A stretch of 24,748 bases of DNA from JAWLEP01 sp964553045 (lineage in GTDB: Bacteria > Fermentibacterota > Fermentibacteria > Fermentibacterales > JCC-6), in contig CAZKJG010000029.1 in NCBI GenBank assembly GCA_964553045.1, forward strand, positions 1 through 24,748, given 5' to 3'. Below are positions 15,169-23,119 of this stretch, in pieces; positions within the stretch are counted from its first letter, which is position 1, and every line of letters begins with the position of its first letter. A model generated the notes under the pieces. It ran no database searches. It saw nothing but the letters and a program-made list of their open reading frames with translations, and was not told the DNA's origin. The position numbers and the translations under genes are program-made.

Positions 15169-16302
15169 ATGAGGATCGCCGAGCTCGATGATGTGGACCT
15201 CCATGCTCTCTCCGAGCTCTCGTCGCCGGACAGAGCCTTCCTGAGCGTCTATCTGCACGGCAGGGAGGACCTGGACTGGCTGGAGGCCCGTCTGGAGCGG
15301 GCCGAGGATATGCTGGCAGATGACGGGGGCTCCGACGAGGCCGAGGAGCTGGGGAGAAACGCCGAGCCGCTGCTGCGTGCCCTTCGGGAGAGCGGCCACG
15401 ATGGGCCGCTGGCGGGATTCTCCTGCTGGCTGGCAGACCTGCTGCTGGTAGTGCCCCTGGCGATGGACGCCGGACGGTCGGTCCACATCGACTCCTCGCC
15501 CTACATACGGCCGCTGGCCGAGCTGCGCGAGGAGTGCGAGACCTCGGCTGCGGTCATCACGGACAACACCAGGACCGTGATCAGGCTGGTAACCTGCCGG
15601 TGCCCCGGGGGCGGGGACGAGCAGGTGATCCGCGGCAACGTGAAGAACCACGTCCGAAAGGGCGGCTGGTCGCAGCAGCGGTACGAGCGCCGTCGGGACA
15701 GGGAGCTGCTGCACTACGCCAGGGACGTGGCGCAGGCCCTGCGGGAGCTGCGGTCGCAGGTCTGCTACACCAGGCTGGTGCTCATCGGCAGCCGGGAGAC
15801 CATGTCCGCCATATTGGAGCAGCTTCCGCCGGAGCTGTCGGAGATGGCCATGGTGGAGGCGGTGGACCTGAAGCGGCCGCAGACCGAGCTGGACCGGGAG
15901 ATAGCCGGCCTGCTGGACCGCAGCGAGAGGGAGTCCGAGCGGGAGCGCTGGAAGAAGATCCGCTCGGAGCACCTCAGCGGCGGCCTGGGGGAGGTGGGCT
16001 TCACCGAGGTGATGAGGGCGGCCCGGGAGGGAAGGGTGGAGGAGGCCGTAATCTCCCGCAGCCTGAGCCTCACGGGCACCCGCTGCCGCAGCTGCGGCCA
16101 CCTTGACTTCACCGAGGTGTCGGGCTGTCCGGCCTGCGGTTCGGAGTCGGTTTTCGCAGCGGACCTTGTAGAGGAGCTGGTGGACCGCCTGAAGAGCACC
16201 GGAGCGGAGGTGGACTTCACCGACCCCATCGAGAGCCTGGACCGGGCCGGCGGGGTGGGCGCCTTGCTGCGATGGCGGAATCCCGGCCCGAAGGGGGACT
16301 GA
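15169..16302 (+). CDS. Bacterial eRF1/Vms1-like release factor (baeRF) family protein
   Basis: A 377-residue cytoplasmic protein of the bacterial archaeo-eukaryotic release factor group, related to eRF1 and to Vms1/ANKZF1. Those proteins cleave peptidyl-tRNA on stalled or split ribosomes. The catalytic-loop region GGWSQQRYERRRDRE starts at Gly165 and contains Gln169-Gln170, where Vms1 relatives have their Gln. The later part has TRLVLIGSRETMSAIL, then a zinc ribbon (Cys306-x2-Cys309, Cys320-x2-Cys323) placed like that of eRF1 domain 3. A role in rescue of stalled translation is inferred. GGAGG lies seven bases before the ATG. The gene follows the TPR protein by 29 bp and ends before a strong hairpin. 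Confidence 0.8.
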   Translation: MRIAELDDVDLHALSELSSPDRAFLSVYLHGREDLDWLEARLERAEDMLADDGGSDEAEELGRNAEPLLRALRESGHDGPLAGFSCWLADLLLVVPLAMDAGRSVHIDSSPYIRPLAELREECETSAAVITDNTRTVIRLVTCRCPGGGDEQVIRGNVKNHVRKGGWSQQRYERRRDRELLHYARDVAQALRELRSQVCYTRLVLIGSRETMSAILEQLPPELSEMAMVEAVDLKRPQTELDREIAGLLDRSERESERERWKKIRSEHLSGGLGEVGFTEVMRAAREGRVEEAVISRSLSLTGTRCRSCGHLDFTEVSGCPACGSESVFAADLVEELVDRLKSTGAEVDFTDPIESLDRAGGVGALLRWRNPGPKGD

Positions 16303-16338
16303 CCGGGGCCAGCACGGGTACTATGGGTGCTTGGGGTG

Positions 16339-16372
16339 GGAAGGGCGGCCGCTTGAGGACGGCCGCCCTTCC
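16339..16372. terminator. Bidirectional hairpin terminator
   Basis: Perfect 13-bp arms (GGAAGGGCGGCCG at 16339-16351, CGGCCGCCCTTCC at 16360-16372) with an eight-base loop. It lies between convergent stop codons at 16302 (plus) and 16384 (minus). The stem core resembles that of the hairpin at 7833, which also separates convergent genes. Confidence 0.7.
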
Positions 16373-16383
16373 ATCCGGGTCTT

Positions 16384-17373
16384 CTAGTCGGTCAGTATCA
16401 GCTTGGTGGTTTCCACGGAGCCCTCGCCCCGCAGCAGGACCAGGTACATTCCCGGCTGCAGACCCTCGGCCGACCATGACTCGGTGTGGCTGCCCGGGCT
16501 CGCGGTGCCCCTTACGACGGTGGCGACCAGCCTTCCCGCGCAGTCGTAGACCGATAGGGTAACCGCCTGCCGCTGCGGTATCGAGTAGGCGATGGATGCA
16601 GTGCCGCGGCAGGGATTGGGGAACACCCTGAGACCGAAGGGGGAGGGCGTGGGCGCCTCCTGCCCGTCTGTCGTGCCCGTGCCTCCCCACCTGAAGCTGG
16701 CGCTGCCCTCGGTGCCGGCGAAGAGGTACTGACCGGGCACGTCCGCCAGGCAGCTTATCGAGGGCTCGGTAAGGCCCTCGTTGAACTCCTGCCAGCTGGA
16801 TCCGCTGTCGTAGCTTGCGTAGACACCGTTTCCGCCGGTGCCGATGTAGACCGTTGTGTGGTCGTCCGGGTCAACGGACACCGTGGTGGCGCCGCCGCTG
16901 CGCACCTGGGTCCAGCTGGCTCCGTGGTCGGTGGAGCGGAAGGTTCCCTGGCTGGTGGCGGCGTAGAGGACGGAGCTGTCGACCGGGTCCAGGGCGAGGC
17001 CGTAGACGTTGCCGGAGAGTCCGGAGGCCGACGGGCCGGTCCAGCTCGTACCGCCGTCGTCGGTCCTGTACAGCGCGGCGGCGCTGTTCTCATAGCCCGC
17101 CACGTAAACCCGCTGGGGGTCTGAGGGGTCGATGGCCATGTGGTAGGCGTCGCCGTAGGCCGAGCCCAGGGAGAACCGGGTCCAGGTGGAACCCCCGTCG
17201 TTCGTTCGGCTGGCCTCTATGACGTACTGCGATCCGTTGTACTCGCGCCCTGCGGTCCAGTAGACGTCGGGGTCGCTGGGATGGGAGACCATGTAGGAGC
17301 CGTCGGTGTAGTAACTGTCGATCTCGTTCCAGACGGAACCTCCGTCTGTGCTCTTGAAGAGCTGTGCGTCTCC
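16384..17373 (-). CDS. C-terminal part of the split secreted Asp-box protein
   Basis: This is the continuation, in the same frame, of the gene at 17374-18591 beyond an in-frame TGA. It reads GDAQLFKSTDGGSVW directly after the stop, which is the second half of an Asp-box blade. Four further Asp-boxes follow (RTNDGGSTW, RTDDGGTSW, RSTDHGASW, ASYDSGSSW). The last 80 or so residues (VFPNPCRGTASIAYSIP, SVYDCAGRLVATVV, LQPGMYLVLLRGEGS) form a FlgD-Ig/T9SS-type sorting domain like that of the selenoprotein. There is no signal peptide or ribosome site of its own; the first internal ATG is at 17292, mid-blade. Unless the TGA is read through or is a sequence error, this half would not be made. Confidence 0.8.
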   Translation of the reverse strand, partial: GDAQLFKSTDGGSVWNEIDSYYTDGSYMVSHPSDPDVYWTAGREYNGSQYVIEASRTNDGGSTWTRFSLGSAYGDAYHMAIDPSDPQRVYVAGYENSAAALYRTDDGGTSWTGPSASGLSGNVYGLALDPVDSSVLYAATSQGTFRSTDHGASWTQVRSGGATTVSVDPDDHTTVYIGTGGNGVYASYDSGSSWQEFNEGLTEPSISCLADVPGQYLFAGTEGSASFRWGGTGTTDGQEAPTPSPFGLRVFPNPCRGTASIAYSIPQRQAVTLSVYDCAGRLVATVVRGTASPGSHTESWSAEGLQPGMYLVLLRGEGSVETTKLILTD

Positions 17374-18591
17374 TCAACCATCCCCTTCGAGGGCCAGTAT
17401 GACGTCGGGGTCGGCGGGAGAGACCGCTATTGCGCAGACGTCTCCGCAGGCCAGGGGCATGCTCATCTGCTCCCAGCCGGCGCCCTGGTCGAGGGTCCTG
17501 TAGATGCCCAGGTCTTTCATCGACTTGTACAGCGCCGAAGAGCCGTCATCCCAGCAGTAGGCCAGCACCTCCCCCACTATGATGCCCGAGTTGGAGGCCA
17601 CCCATGTCACTCCGGCGTCCGTCGACCGGAAGAAGCCGTTGTCGTTGCCCAGGTAGGCCAGGGTCCCGTCCACCGGGCTGACCTCGGAGGCGTCGAAGTA
17701 GTTGCCCGTCAGGCCGGAGGAGTACTGGGTCCAGCTCTGGCCGCCGTCCGTGCTGCGGTAGACACCGTTGTAGCCTCCGGAGAGAACCAGGCCGACGTCT
17801 GCGGGGCTGCAGTCCATGGTGTAGTTGTAGTACTGGCTCTGCGTCTCCGTCCAGCTGCCGCCGCAGTCGGTAGTGCGGTATACGCCGTAGTAGGTGGCGG
17901 CCAGCGCGATGTCGGGATCCGTGGGATGGAAGGCGGCCGACTGCATGTAGTAGTCTCCGGAGCTGCCCGATGGGGTGACATCGGTCCAGGCGGTGCCCCC
18001 GTCGGTGGAGAGGTAGAGCTTCGGGGTGTAGGATGAAGTCAGGTAGCCGCCCACCAGTATCCGGTCGGGGTCCGAGGGCGACAGGGCAACGCAGCGGCCC
18101 CGGGCGTCGGTCTCGAACTGGTGCACGGACCAGCTGGCCCCTCCGTCCGTAGTCTTCATGGCCGCCATGCTGTAGGTCCCGGAGTCGTATACGTATCCGG
18201 CGGCATGGGCCACGTCCGGGTCGGTGGGATGTGCGGCCACCCTCCAGAAGTAGTGGTAGCTCTGGTAATTGGTGCTCCAGGTCCCGCCGCCGTCAGTGGA
18301 TACGTAGGTGGCGCCGGCACCTCCCACGTATATGACGTCGTCGGCGCCCACATCCATTCCGTACGGATATCCATTGCAGGAGCCCACATTCTCCCAGGTC
18401 TGGCCCTCGTCCTGGGAGCGGAGCAGCTTGAACGGGTAGCTTCCCGTTATCGCGAACAGCGTCTGGTCGTCCACAGTGGAGCGGGCCAGATGGTCGACAG
18501 GTCCGCCCTCCGGCCCGATGGATTCCCAGGCAGCCGGGGCGACGGACGCAAGCACAACTACGACAAACGCCGCCCTCAAGGCTCTGATCAT
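17374..18591 (-). CDS. N-terminal part of a secreted Asp-box (BNR/sortilin-like) protein, ends at premature TGA
   Basis: The product has a signal peptide (MIRALRAAFVVVVLASVAPA) and then a chain of Asp-box blades, each roughly S-T-D-G-G-x-x-W: VSTDGGGTW, KTTDGGASW, LSTDGGTAW, RTTDCGGSW, RSTDGGQSW, RSTDAGVTW and RTLDQGAGW. Such blades build sialidase-like or sortilin-like beta-propellers in secreted proteins. The frame is stopped at codon 406 by TGA (17376-17374), in the middle of a blade (DPDVILALEGDG). The same frame stays open for 329 more codons. The intact protein would be 735 residues. ATG 18591 has GGAAGGGA upstream. A change of TGG (Trp) to TGA would explain the break. Confidence 0.85.
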   Translation of the reverse strand: MIRALRAAFVVVVLASVAPAAWESIGPEGGPVDHLARSTVDDQTLFAITGSYPFKLLRSQDEGQTWENVGSCNGYPYGMDVGADDVIYVGGAGATYVSTDGGGTWSTNYQSYHYFWRVAAHPTDPDVAHAAGYVYDSGTYSMAAMKTTDGGASWSVHQFETDARGRCVALSPSDPDRILVGGYLTSSYTPKLYLSTDGGTAWTDVTPSGSSGDYYMQSAAFHPTDPDIALAATYYGVYRTTDCGGSWTETQSQYYNYTMDCSPADVGLVLSGGYNGVYRSTDGGQSWTQYSSGLTGNYFDASEVSPVDGTLAYLGNDNGFFRSTDAGVTWVASNSGIIVGEVLAYCWDDGSSALYKSMKDLGIYRTLDQGAGWEQMSMPLACGDVCAIAVSPADPDVILALEGDG

Positions 18592-18754
18592 CGACGATTC
18601 CCTTCCGATGAAATTCCACACCACATGCATATGCTATATTTCTTCCCGGAGTCCATTGAGTCAACATTGGCTTGCGGTCTCTTGCAGTGGCCGGCGCCGG
18701 CTGTATCTTCTGAAGGCTGGCTTTACAATCCAACGGCTCCGGGAGGTTCTCCTG

Positions 18755-18835
18755 ATGCCCCGCAGGTCCGGAATGCAGAATCTACGGCTTCCCCCGGGAG
18801 GCCGGCCGCCGGGAATCGGACGAAGAAGCGCATGA
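18755..18835 (+). CDS. Possible 26-codon leader ORF coupled to the cyclase gene
   Basis: A short frame, ATG 18755 to TGA 18833-18835, has a good ribosome site (GGGAGG, 18741-18746) eight bases upstream. Its stop overlaps the ATG of the cyclase gene in ATGA. The peptide (MPRRSGMQNLRLPPGGRPPG and six more residues) is basic and Pro/Gly-rich and matches nothing known to me. The cyclase start itself has only a weak ribosome site, so coupling through this frame is plausible. Confidence 0.22.
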   Translation: MPRRSGMQNLRLPPGGRPPGIGRRSA

Positions 18836-21615
18836 TCCCCCGCCTGTTCATGTTCACGGACATAGAGGGTTCCACGGTTCTCTGGCAGCGAAGCCCGGAG
18901 ACCATGAAGCGTCTGCTTCCCGTGCACGACGAGCTGATATCATCGGCAGTTACGGATTTCGAGGGACGGGTGGTCAAGCACACGGGAGACGGGTTCTTCT
19001 GCGTGTTCGAGGAACCCGCGGCGGCGGCGGACTGCGCCGTGGCCATACAGGTCGGCATGGCTTCCGCCTTCGAGGACGAAGATGTCCCGCTCAGGGTACG
19101 CATCGGGCTTCACATGGGCGGTGCGGACCGGCGTGGTGACGACTACTTCGGCCCTGGCGTGAGCCGGGCGGCCCGGGTGACCGAGGCCGGAAACGGGGGA
19201 CAGGTTCTTCTCTCATCGGCGGCCGCAGAGGTGTGCCGGATTCCCGAGGAGGTCGAGGTCATCGACCATGGCCCGCAGAAGCTTCGGGACCTGGAGGCTC
19301 CGGTGGAGATCCTGGAGCTGCGGGGCGGGGGAGTTCCGGCGCCCTCTTCGAGGCGTCTTCGAACCCTGACGGACGTTCCCAACAACCTTCCCGAGCAGGC
19401 TACGCTGTTCGTGGGCAGGGAGCGGGAGCTGGCCGATCTGACCGGCATGCTTCTGGACGGAGATACCAGACTGGTGACGGTGCATGGTCACGGCGGCTGC
19501 GGAAAGACCAGGCTCGCCGTGCAGGCGGGAGCGGAGACCGCTCTGGCGTTTCCCGGCGGCACATGGCTGGTGTCCCTGGAGGAAGTAGACTCACCCGGGC
19601 TGGTTCCGGCGGCCGTGGAGGAGGCTCTGGACATTCAGGCCGAGGGTGGCGAAGAGGGGCTGGACCTCATTGCGGCGGCACTTTCGGGCAGGCCCTCCCT
19701 GCTGATACTGGACAACTTCGAGCACCTGGCCGGTGCAAGCGCCTTTCCCGCCCGGCTGCTGGAGATGGCGGCCGACGTGACCATTCTGGTGACCTCCCGC
19801 TGGAGGCTGGGCCTTCGCGGCGAGCAGCTCATGGAGCTGAGCGGGCTGGGCTGGCCGGGCGACGGCCGGGCGGAGGGGGACGGCTTCGAAAGCGTGGAGC
19901 TCTTCCTGGAATCCTCCCGCCGGCTCGAGCGGGGAGACGGCTGGGGCCCGGAGGAGATGGGCTCGGTGCACAGAATATGCGCGGCGCTGGAGGGCAACCC
20001 GCTGGCCATAGAGCTTTCCGCCTCATGGACCCGGATCATGGAGCCTTCGGACATAGAGGCCGACCTGGGAGCCATACTGCGTGAGGAAGGGGCAATGCGG
20101 GACCTGCCCCAGAGGCACAGGAGCGTGATGGCCGTATTCGGCTACTCGTGGGACCTCCTGTCCGACGATGCAGCCCGGGCGCTGGTCGCGCTGGCGGTGT
20201 TCCGGGGGGCCTTCGACCGCACCGAGGCGCTGCGGGTGGCCGGCGCGGGACTGTCGGAGCTGTCGATGCTCATGGATCTCTCGCTGCTGCGGAGGACCGA
20301 CGGCGGGCTCCGCCTGCACGGACTGGTGAGGCGTTTCGCCCTGGACAATGCCCGGGCAACCGGAGCGGACCTGGACTCGGCGAGGCTGGAGCACTGCCGC
20401 CTGTTCTCCGAGATGGCCGCGGAGCTGCGTGAGCCTCTGATGAAGCGCCATGATCGGGAGGCCCTGGCCCTGCTGGGGTCCAGGATGGATGACGTGATCG
20501 CGGGCTGGCGCTACGCCCTGCAGGGCCGGTTCGAAGAGCTGGCGCTGGGCTACATCCATTCCGTCAAGTGCTATTTCGCCGCCCGTGGCCTCTACGAGGA
20601 GGGGCAGGAGATCTTCGCCGAGGCGGCACGGCTGATCGGTGGCGAAGGCGGCCTGAAGAAGGCAGGGGGGTACGCCCTGAGCTACGCCAGCTGGTTCCGC
20701 TGCCACAGCACGTACGACCGCGAGACCATCGGCCTTGCGGAGAGGTCGGTCTCGGCCCTCAGGGAGACCGGCGACAGATGGGGCCTGGCGCTGGCCCTGA
20801 ACCACCTGGGCAACCTCCACTACGTGTCTGGAGACTACGAGGAGAGCCGCAGGGCTCTGGAGGAGAGCCTGGAGATACGCGTGGACATAGGTGACACGTG
20901 GGGGGAGACCTGCTCGCTGAACAACCTGGCCAACCTGGCCTGCGAGAGGGAGGACTTGAAGGCCGCGGACCGGATATACAGGCGTTGCGCGCGGCTGTTC
21001 GATGACATGGGAGACGCACACGGCGTCTCCGTGGCCCTGTCGAACCTGGGCGCGGTGGCTCTGCTTCGGGACGACCTGGATGAGGCCATGCGGCAACTCG
21101 GTCGCGCCTACGCTCTGGAAGAGGAGCAGGACGCCACATTCGGCATGGCCCTGACCAGGTCGGGGATGGCCGACGCTCTGGTGGCCATGGGAGAGCCCTC
21201 GAAGGCCGAGGAGATGTACCGGCGCTCCCTGGAGGAGTTCCGCGAGCTCGGAAACCGGTGGGGCGAGACCAGGGCCAGGCTGGGAATTGCCGAGGCCGGG
21301 ATCTGCATGGAGGACGTGCCGAAGTCCGCCCGCCTGCTGATGCGGTGCGCTAGAGGTTCGGAGGCCAAGGGATGGGAGCCGCTGCTGGTCCAGGTCGTGC
21401 AGGCCACCGCAGAGCTGCTGGAGCTTGAGGGCAACCCGGCAGGTGCCGGCCTGCTGGCCGGCCACGTACTGGCCCAGGAGTCCACCACCGAGCTGGTGAG
21501 GAAGCGCGCCCGGGAGCTTCGGTCGCGCACCGGCGCAGCGTCCGATGAGGTCGAATCCGTCGACATGATGCAGGACCTCTACCGCCTGCTCGAAGGCATC
21601 GAGGGGATGGAATGA
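18832..21615 (+). CDS. Class III adenylate cyclase + STAND ATPase + TPR protein
   Basis: A 927-residue cytoplasmic signalling protein. The cyclase domain (1-165) keeps both metal-binding aspartates, Asp10 in FMFTDIEGST and Asp53 in KHTGDGF, and the Lys49 before the second. Arg115 of the transition-state motif is present, but the usual Asn is Ser111 (GPGVSRAARV), so activity may be reduced. A STAND/NB-ARC-like ATPase follows, with VGRERELADL, Walker A GHGGCGKT (219-226), Walker B LLILDN (290-295) and TSRWRLGLRGE. From about residue 600 to the end there are TPR repeats (ALNHLGNLHYVSGDYEESRR, NNLANLACEREDLKAADRI). The overall plan is that of LuxR-type cyclase regulators lacking the DNA-binding domain. 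ATG 18832 is chosen because the cyclase begins at once; the open frame further upstream is antisense to the Asp-box gene. The reductase gene follows after four bases. Confidence 0.9.
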   Translation: MIPRLFMFTDIEGSTVLWQRSPETMKRLLPVHDELISSAVTDFEGRVVKHTGDGFFCVFEEPAAAADCAVAIQVGMASAFEDEDVPLRVRIGLHMGGADRRGDDYFGPGVSRAARVTEAGNGGQVLLSSAAAEVCRIPEEVEVIDHGPQKLRDLEAPVEILELRGGGVPAPSSRRLRTLTDVPNNLPEQATLFVGRERELADLTGMLLDGDTRLVTVHGHGGCGKTRLAVQAGAETALAFPGGTWLVSLEEVDSPGLVPAAVEEALDIQAEGGEEGLDLIAAALSGRPSLLILDNFEHLAGASAFPARLLEMAADVTILVTSRWRLGLRGEQLMELSGLGWPGDGRAEGDGFESVELFLESSRRLERGDGWGPEEMGSVHRICAALEGNPLAIELSASWTRIMEPSDIEADLGAILREEGAMRDLPQRHRSVMAVFGYSWDLLSDDAARALVALAVFRGAFDRTEALRVAGAGLSELSMLMDLSLLRRTDGGLRLHGLVRRFALDNARATGADLDSARLEHCRLFSEMAAELREPLMKRHDREALALLGSRMDDVIAGWRYALQGRFEELALGYIHSVKCYFAARGLYEEGQEIFAEAARLIGGEGGLKKAGGYALSYASWFRCHSTYDRETIGLAERSVSALRETGDRWGLALALNHLGNLHYVSGDYEESRRALEESLEIRVDIGDTWGETCSLNNLANLACEREDLKAADRIYRRCARLFDDMGDAHGVSVALSNLGAVALLRDDLDEAMRQLGRAYALEEEQDATFGMALTRSGMADALVAMGEPSKAEEMYRRSLEEFRELGNRWGETRARLGIAEAGICMEDVPKSARLLMRCARGSEAKGWEPLLVQVVQATAELLELEGNPAGAGLLAGHVLAQESTTELVRKRARELRSRTGAASDEVESVDMMQDLYRLLEGIEGME

Positions 21616-21619
21616 CAAA

Positions 21620-22753
21620 TTGAGATACACCGAGCTGGGAAAGACCGGACTCAGGGTGAGCGCTCTGGGCATGGGTGTGATGCGGCTGCCCCACGCCGAA
21701 GGCGACCCGTCGGCCATAGCGCGCGAAGAGGCGGCCGCCATGATCGAAGAGGCCATTCGACTGGGGGTGAACTACATCGACACCGCCTATCCCTACCATG
21801 GGGGCGAGAGCGAGTCCTTCCTGGGCGAGGTGCTCGAAGGCAGGAATCGCGAGGAGCTGGTGCTGGTTTCCAAGATGCCCAGCTGGAAGGTGGAGAGCGC
21901 CGACGACTTCGACCGCTTTCTGGACGAGCAGCTGCGAAGGCTGCGCACTGATTGCCTGGACCTGTACCTGCTGCATGCCCTCAACGGCAGGTACTGGGAT
22001 AAGCTGTCGGGCCTGGAGGTGCTGTCCTGGGCGGAGCGCAGGATATCCGATGGCGTCATCGGAGGTCTTGGTTTCTCATTTCACGACAGCCTCGACGTCT
22101 TCCGCCGCATACTCGGCGCCTGGGAAGACTGGGCCCAGGTCCTGCTCATGTACAACTACATGGACCGCGACTACCAGGCCGGTGCGCGGGGAGTGCGGGA
22201 GGCCCACGACAGGGGGGTGGGCGTGGTCGTCATGGAGCCCCTGCGCGGAGGACTGCTTGCCGCGGACCTCCCGCAGGAGGTGTCAGAAGCGCTTGACGTC
22301 GCGGACATGGGCCACGGTCATGTGGACCTGGCGCTGCAGTGGCTGTGGAGTCAGCCGGAGGTCTCGGTGGTGCTCAGCGGTATGAGCAGCACCGAACAGA
22401 TAAGGCAGAACTGCGCCAGCGCCTCGCGTTCGCGTCCGGGCCTGCTATCCGGAAGCCGCATGGAGCAGGTGGAGAGGGCGGGGGACCTGCTGCGGAAGCG
22501 GTCGGCGACCGGATGCACCGGATGCCGCTACTGCATGCCCTGCCCGCAGGGAGTGGCCATACCCGAGGTGCTGGAGGCGCTGGATACGGCGGCCATATTC
22601 GAGGACATGAAGGCGGCCGGCCGGCAGTACGCGATGCTGGGCGAGGAGAAGGACGCCCGCGCATGCGTGGCCTGCGGGGCCTGCGAGGAGGCCTGCCCTC
22701 AGTCGATCGATGTGATCGTGATGCTGGAAAGGGCGGGGTCCGCCCTGGGCTGA
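21620..22753 (+). CDS. Aldo/keto reductase with C-terminal 4Fe-4S ferredoxin domain
   Basis: A 377-residue oxidoreductase. Residues 1-285 form the aldo/keto reductase barrel with the full catalytic tetrad: Asp54 and Tyr59 (YIDTAYPYHGG), Lys84 (VLVSKMP) and His118 (DLYLLHAL). The C-terminal domain holds two cysteine clusters: Cys299, 302, 305, 308 (CTGCRYCMPCP) and Cys349, 352, 355, 359 (CVACGACEEACP). This architecture is common in anaerobes and is thought to let the enzyme exchange electrons with ferredoxin-type partners instead of NADPH alone; the substrate is unknown. The TTG start lies four bases after the cyclase stop, so the two are likely in one transcript. Confidence 0.92.
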   Translation: MRYTELGKTGLRVSALGMGVMRLPHAEGDPSAIAREEAAAMIEEAIRLGVNYIDTAYPYHGGESESFLGEVLEGRNREELVLVSKMPSWKVESADDFDRFLDEQLRRLRTDCLDLYLLHALNGRYWDKLSGLEVLSWAERRISDGVIGGLGFSFHDSLDVFRRILGAWEDWAQVLLMYNYMDRDYQAGARGVREAHDRGVGVVVMEPLRGGLLAADLPQEVSEALDVADMGHGHVDLALQWLWSQPEVSVVLSGMSSTEQIRQNCASASRSRPGLLSGSRMEQVERAGDLLRKRSATGCTGCRYCMPCPQGVAIPEVLEALDTAAIFEDMKAAGRQYAMLGEEKDARACVACGACEEACPQSIDVIVMLERAGSALG

Positions 22754-22772
22754 TCCCGCGGGAGGACCCCGC
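22733..22772 (+). terminator. Hairpin over the end of the aldo/keto reductase gene
   Basis: Nine-base arms (GCGGGGTCC at 22733-22741 and GGACCCCGC at 22764-22772) enclose 22 bases that contain the stop codon and an inner palindrome TCCCGCGGGA. It lacks a clear T-tract. It may end transcription from either side, as the next gene is convergent. Confidence 0.4.
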
Positions 22773-22778
22773 GAAGAG

Positions 22779-22982
22779 CTACCTGCTCTTGGGCAGAACG
22801 AAGATCAGGCTCCAGATACCGGCCACGCCGACCACGATGTAGATGATTCTGGCGATGGCCCACGAGAAACCGATCAGGCCCATTATCAGGTCTTTCTCGA
22901 TTGCTCCCATGAGACCCCAGTTGATGGCGCCGATGACAAGCAGTATCAGCGCAATCCGGTCGATGGTTCCCAGCCTCTTCAC
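22779..22982 (-). CDS. DUF378 family small membrane protein
   Basis: A 67-residue inner-membrane protein with two transmembrane helices. The DUF378 signature is clear: IDRIALILLVIGAINWGL, followed by LIGFSWAIARIIYIVVGVAG. Members (for example YuzA-like proteins) are widespread and have no known function. The GTG at 22982 (giving MKRLGTIDRIAL) is preferred because AAGGGGG lies six bases upstream and homologues begin close to the first helix. An ATG six codons earlier (23000) would add MERGSD. The gene is divergent from the methyltransferase gene and convergent with the reductase gene. Confidence 0.88.
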   Translation of the reverse strand: MKRLGTIDRIALILLVIGAINWGLMGAIEKDLIMGLIGFSWAIARIIYIVVGVAGIWSLIFVLPKSR

Positions 22983-23119
22983 GTCCGACCCCCTTTCCAT
23001 GGGCTTCCATACCCATTACCCGTATAGTTTAAGAGAATCCTAAATGGACAATCCGTTGCGGCTCTCCAAGTCCTTGGGCGAGACTGCGTACTGGATTGCA
23101 GGCGGGAGGAGGTTTCGAA

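Noticed and set aside
17341..17376. Selenocysteine at the TGA of the Asp-box gene
   Set aside because: A perfect hairpin (GACGGA, GGT, TCCGTC) exists, but its loop is 33 nt from the TGA, and it is explained by the codons of the conserved STDGGSV blade motif. There is no Cys nearby and no redox fold.
18633..18664. Minus-strand promoter TTGACT/TATAGC for the Asp-box gene
   Set aside because: The spacer would be 20 bp, too long for a standard promoter; AT-richness alone does not support it.
18121..18831. Long N-terminal extension of the cyclase-ATPase gene
   Set aside because: The open frame here is antisense to the Asp-box protein, lacks family similarity and has no ribosome site; the cyclase domain begins right at 18832.
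20023..21756. 577-codon minus-strand frame across the TPR region
   Set aside because: It mirrors the TPR-coding sequence of the sense strand and has no domain or start signal.
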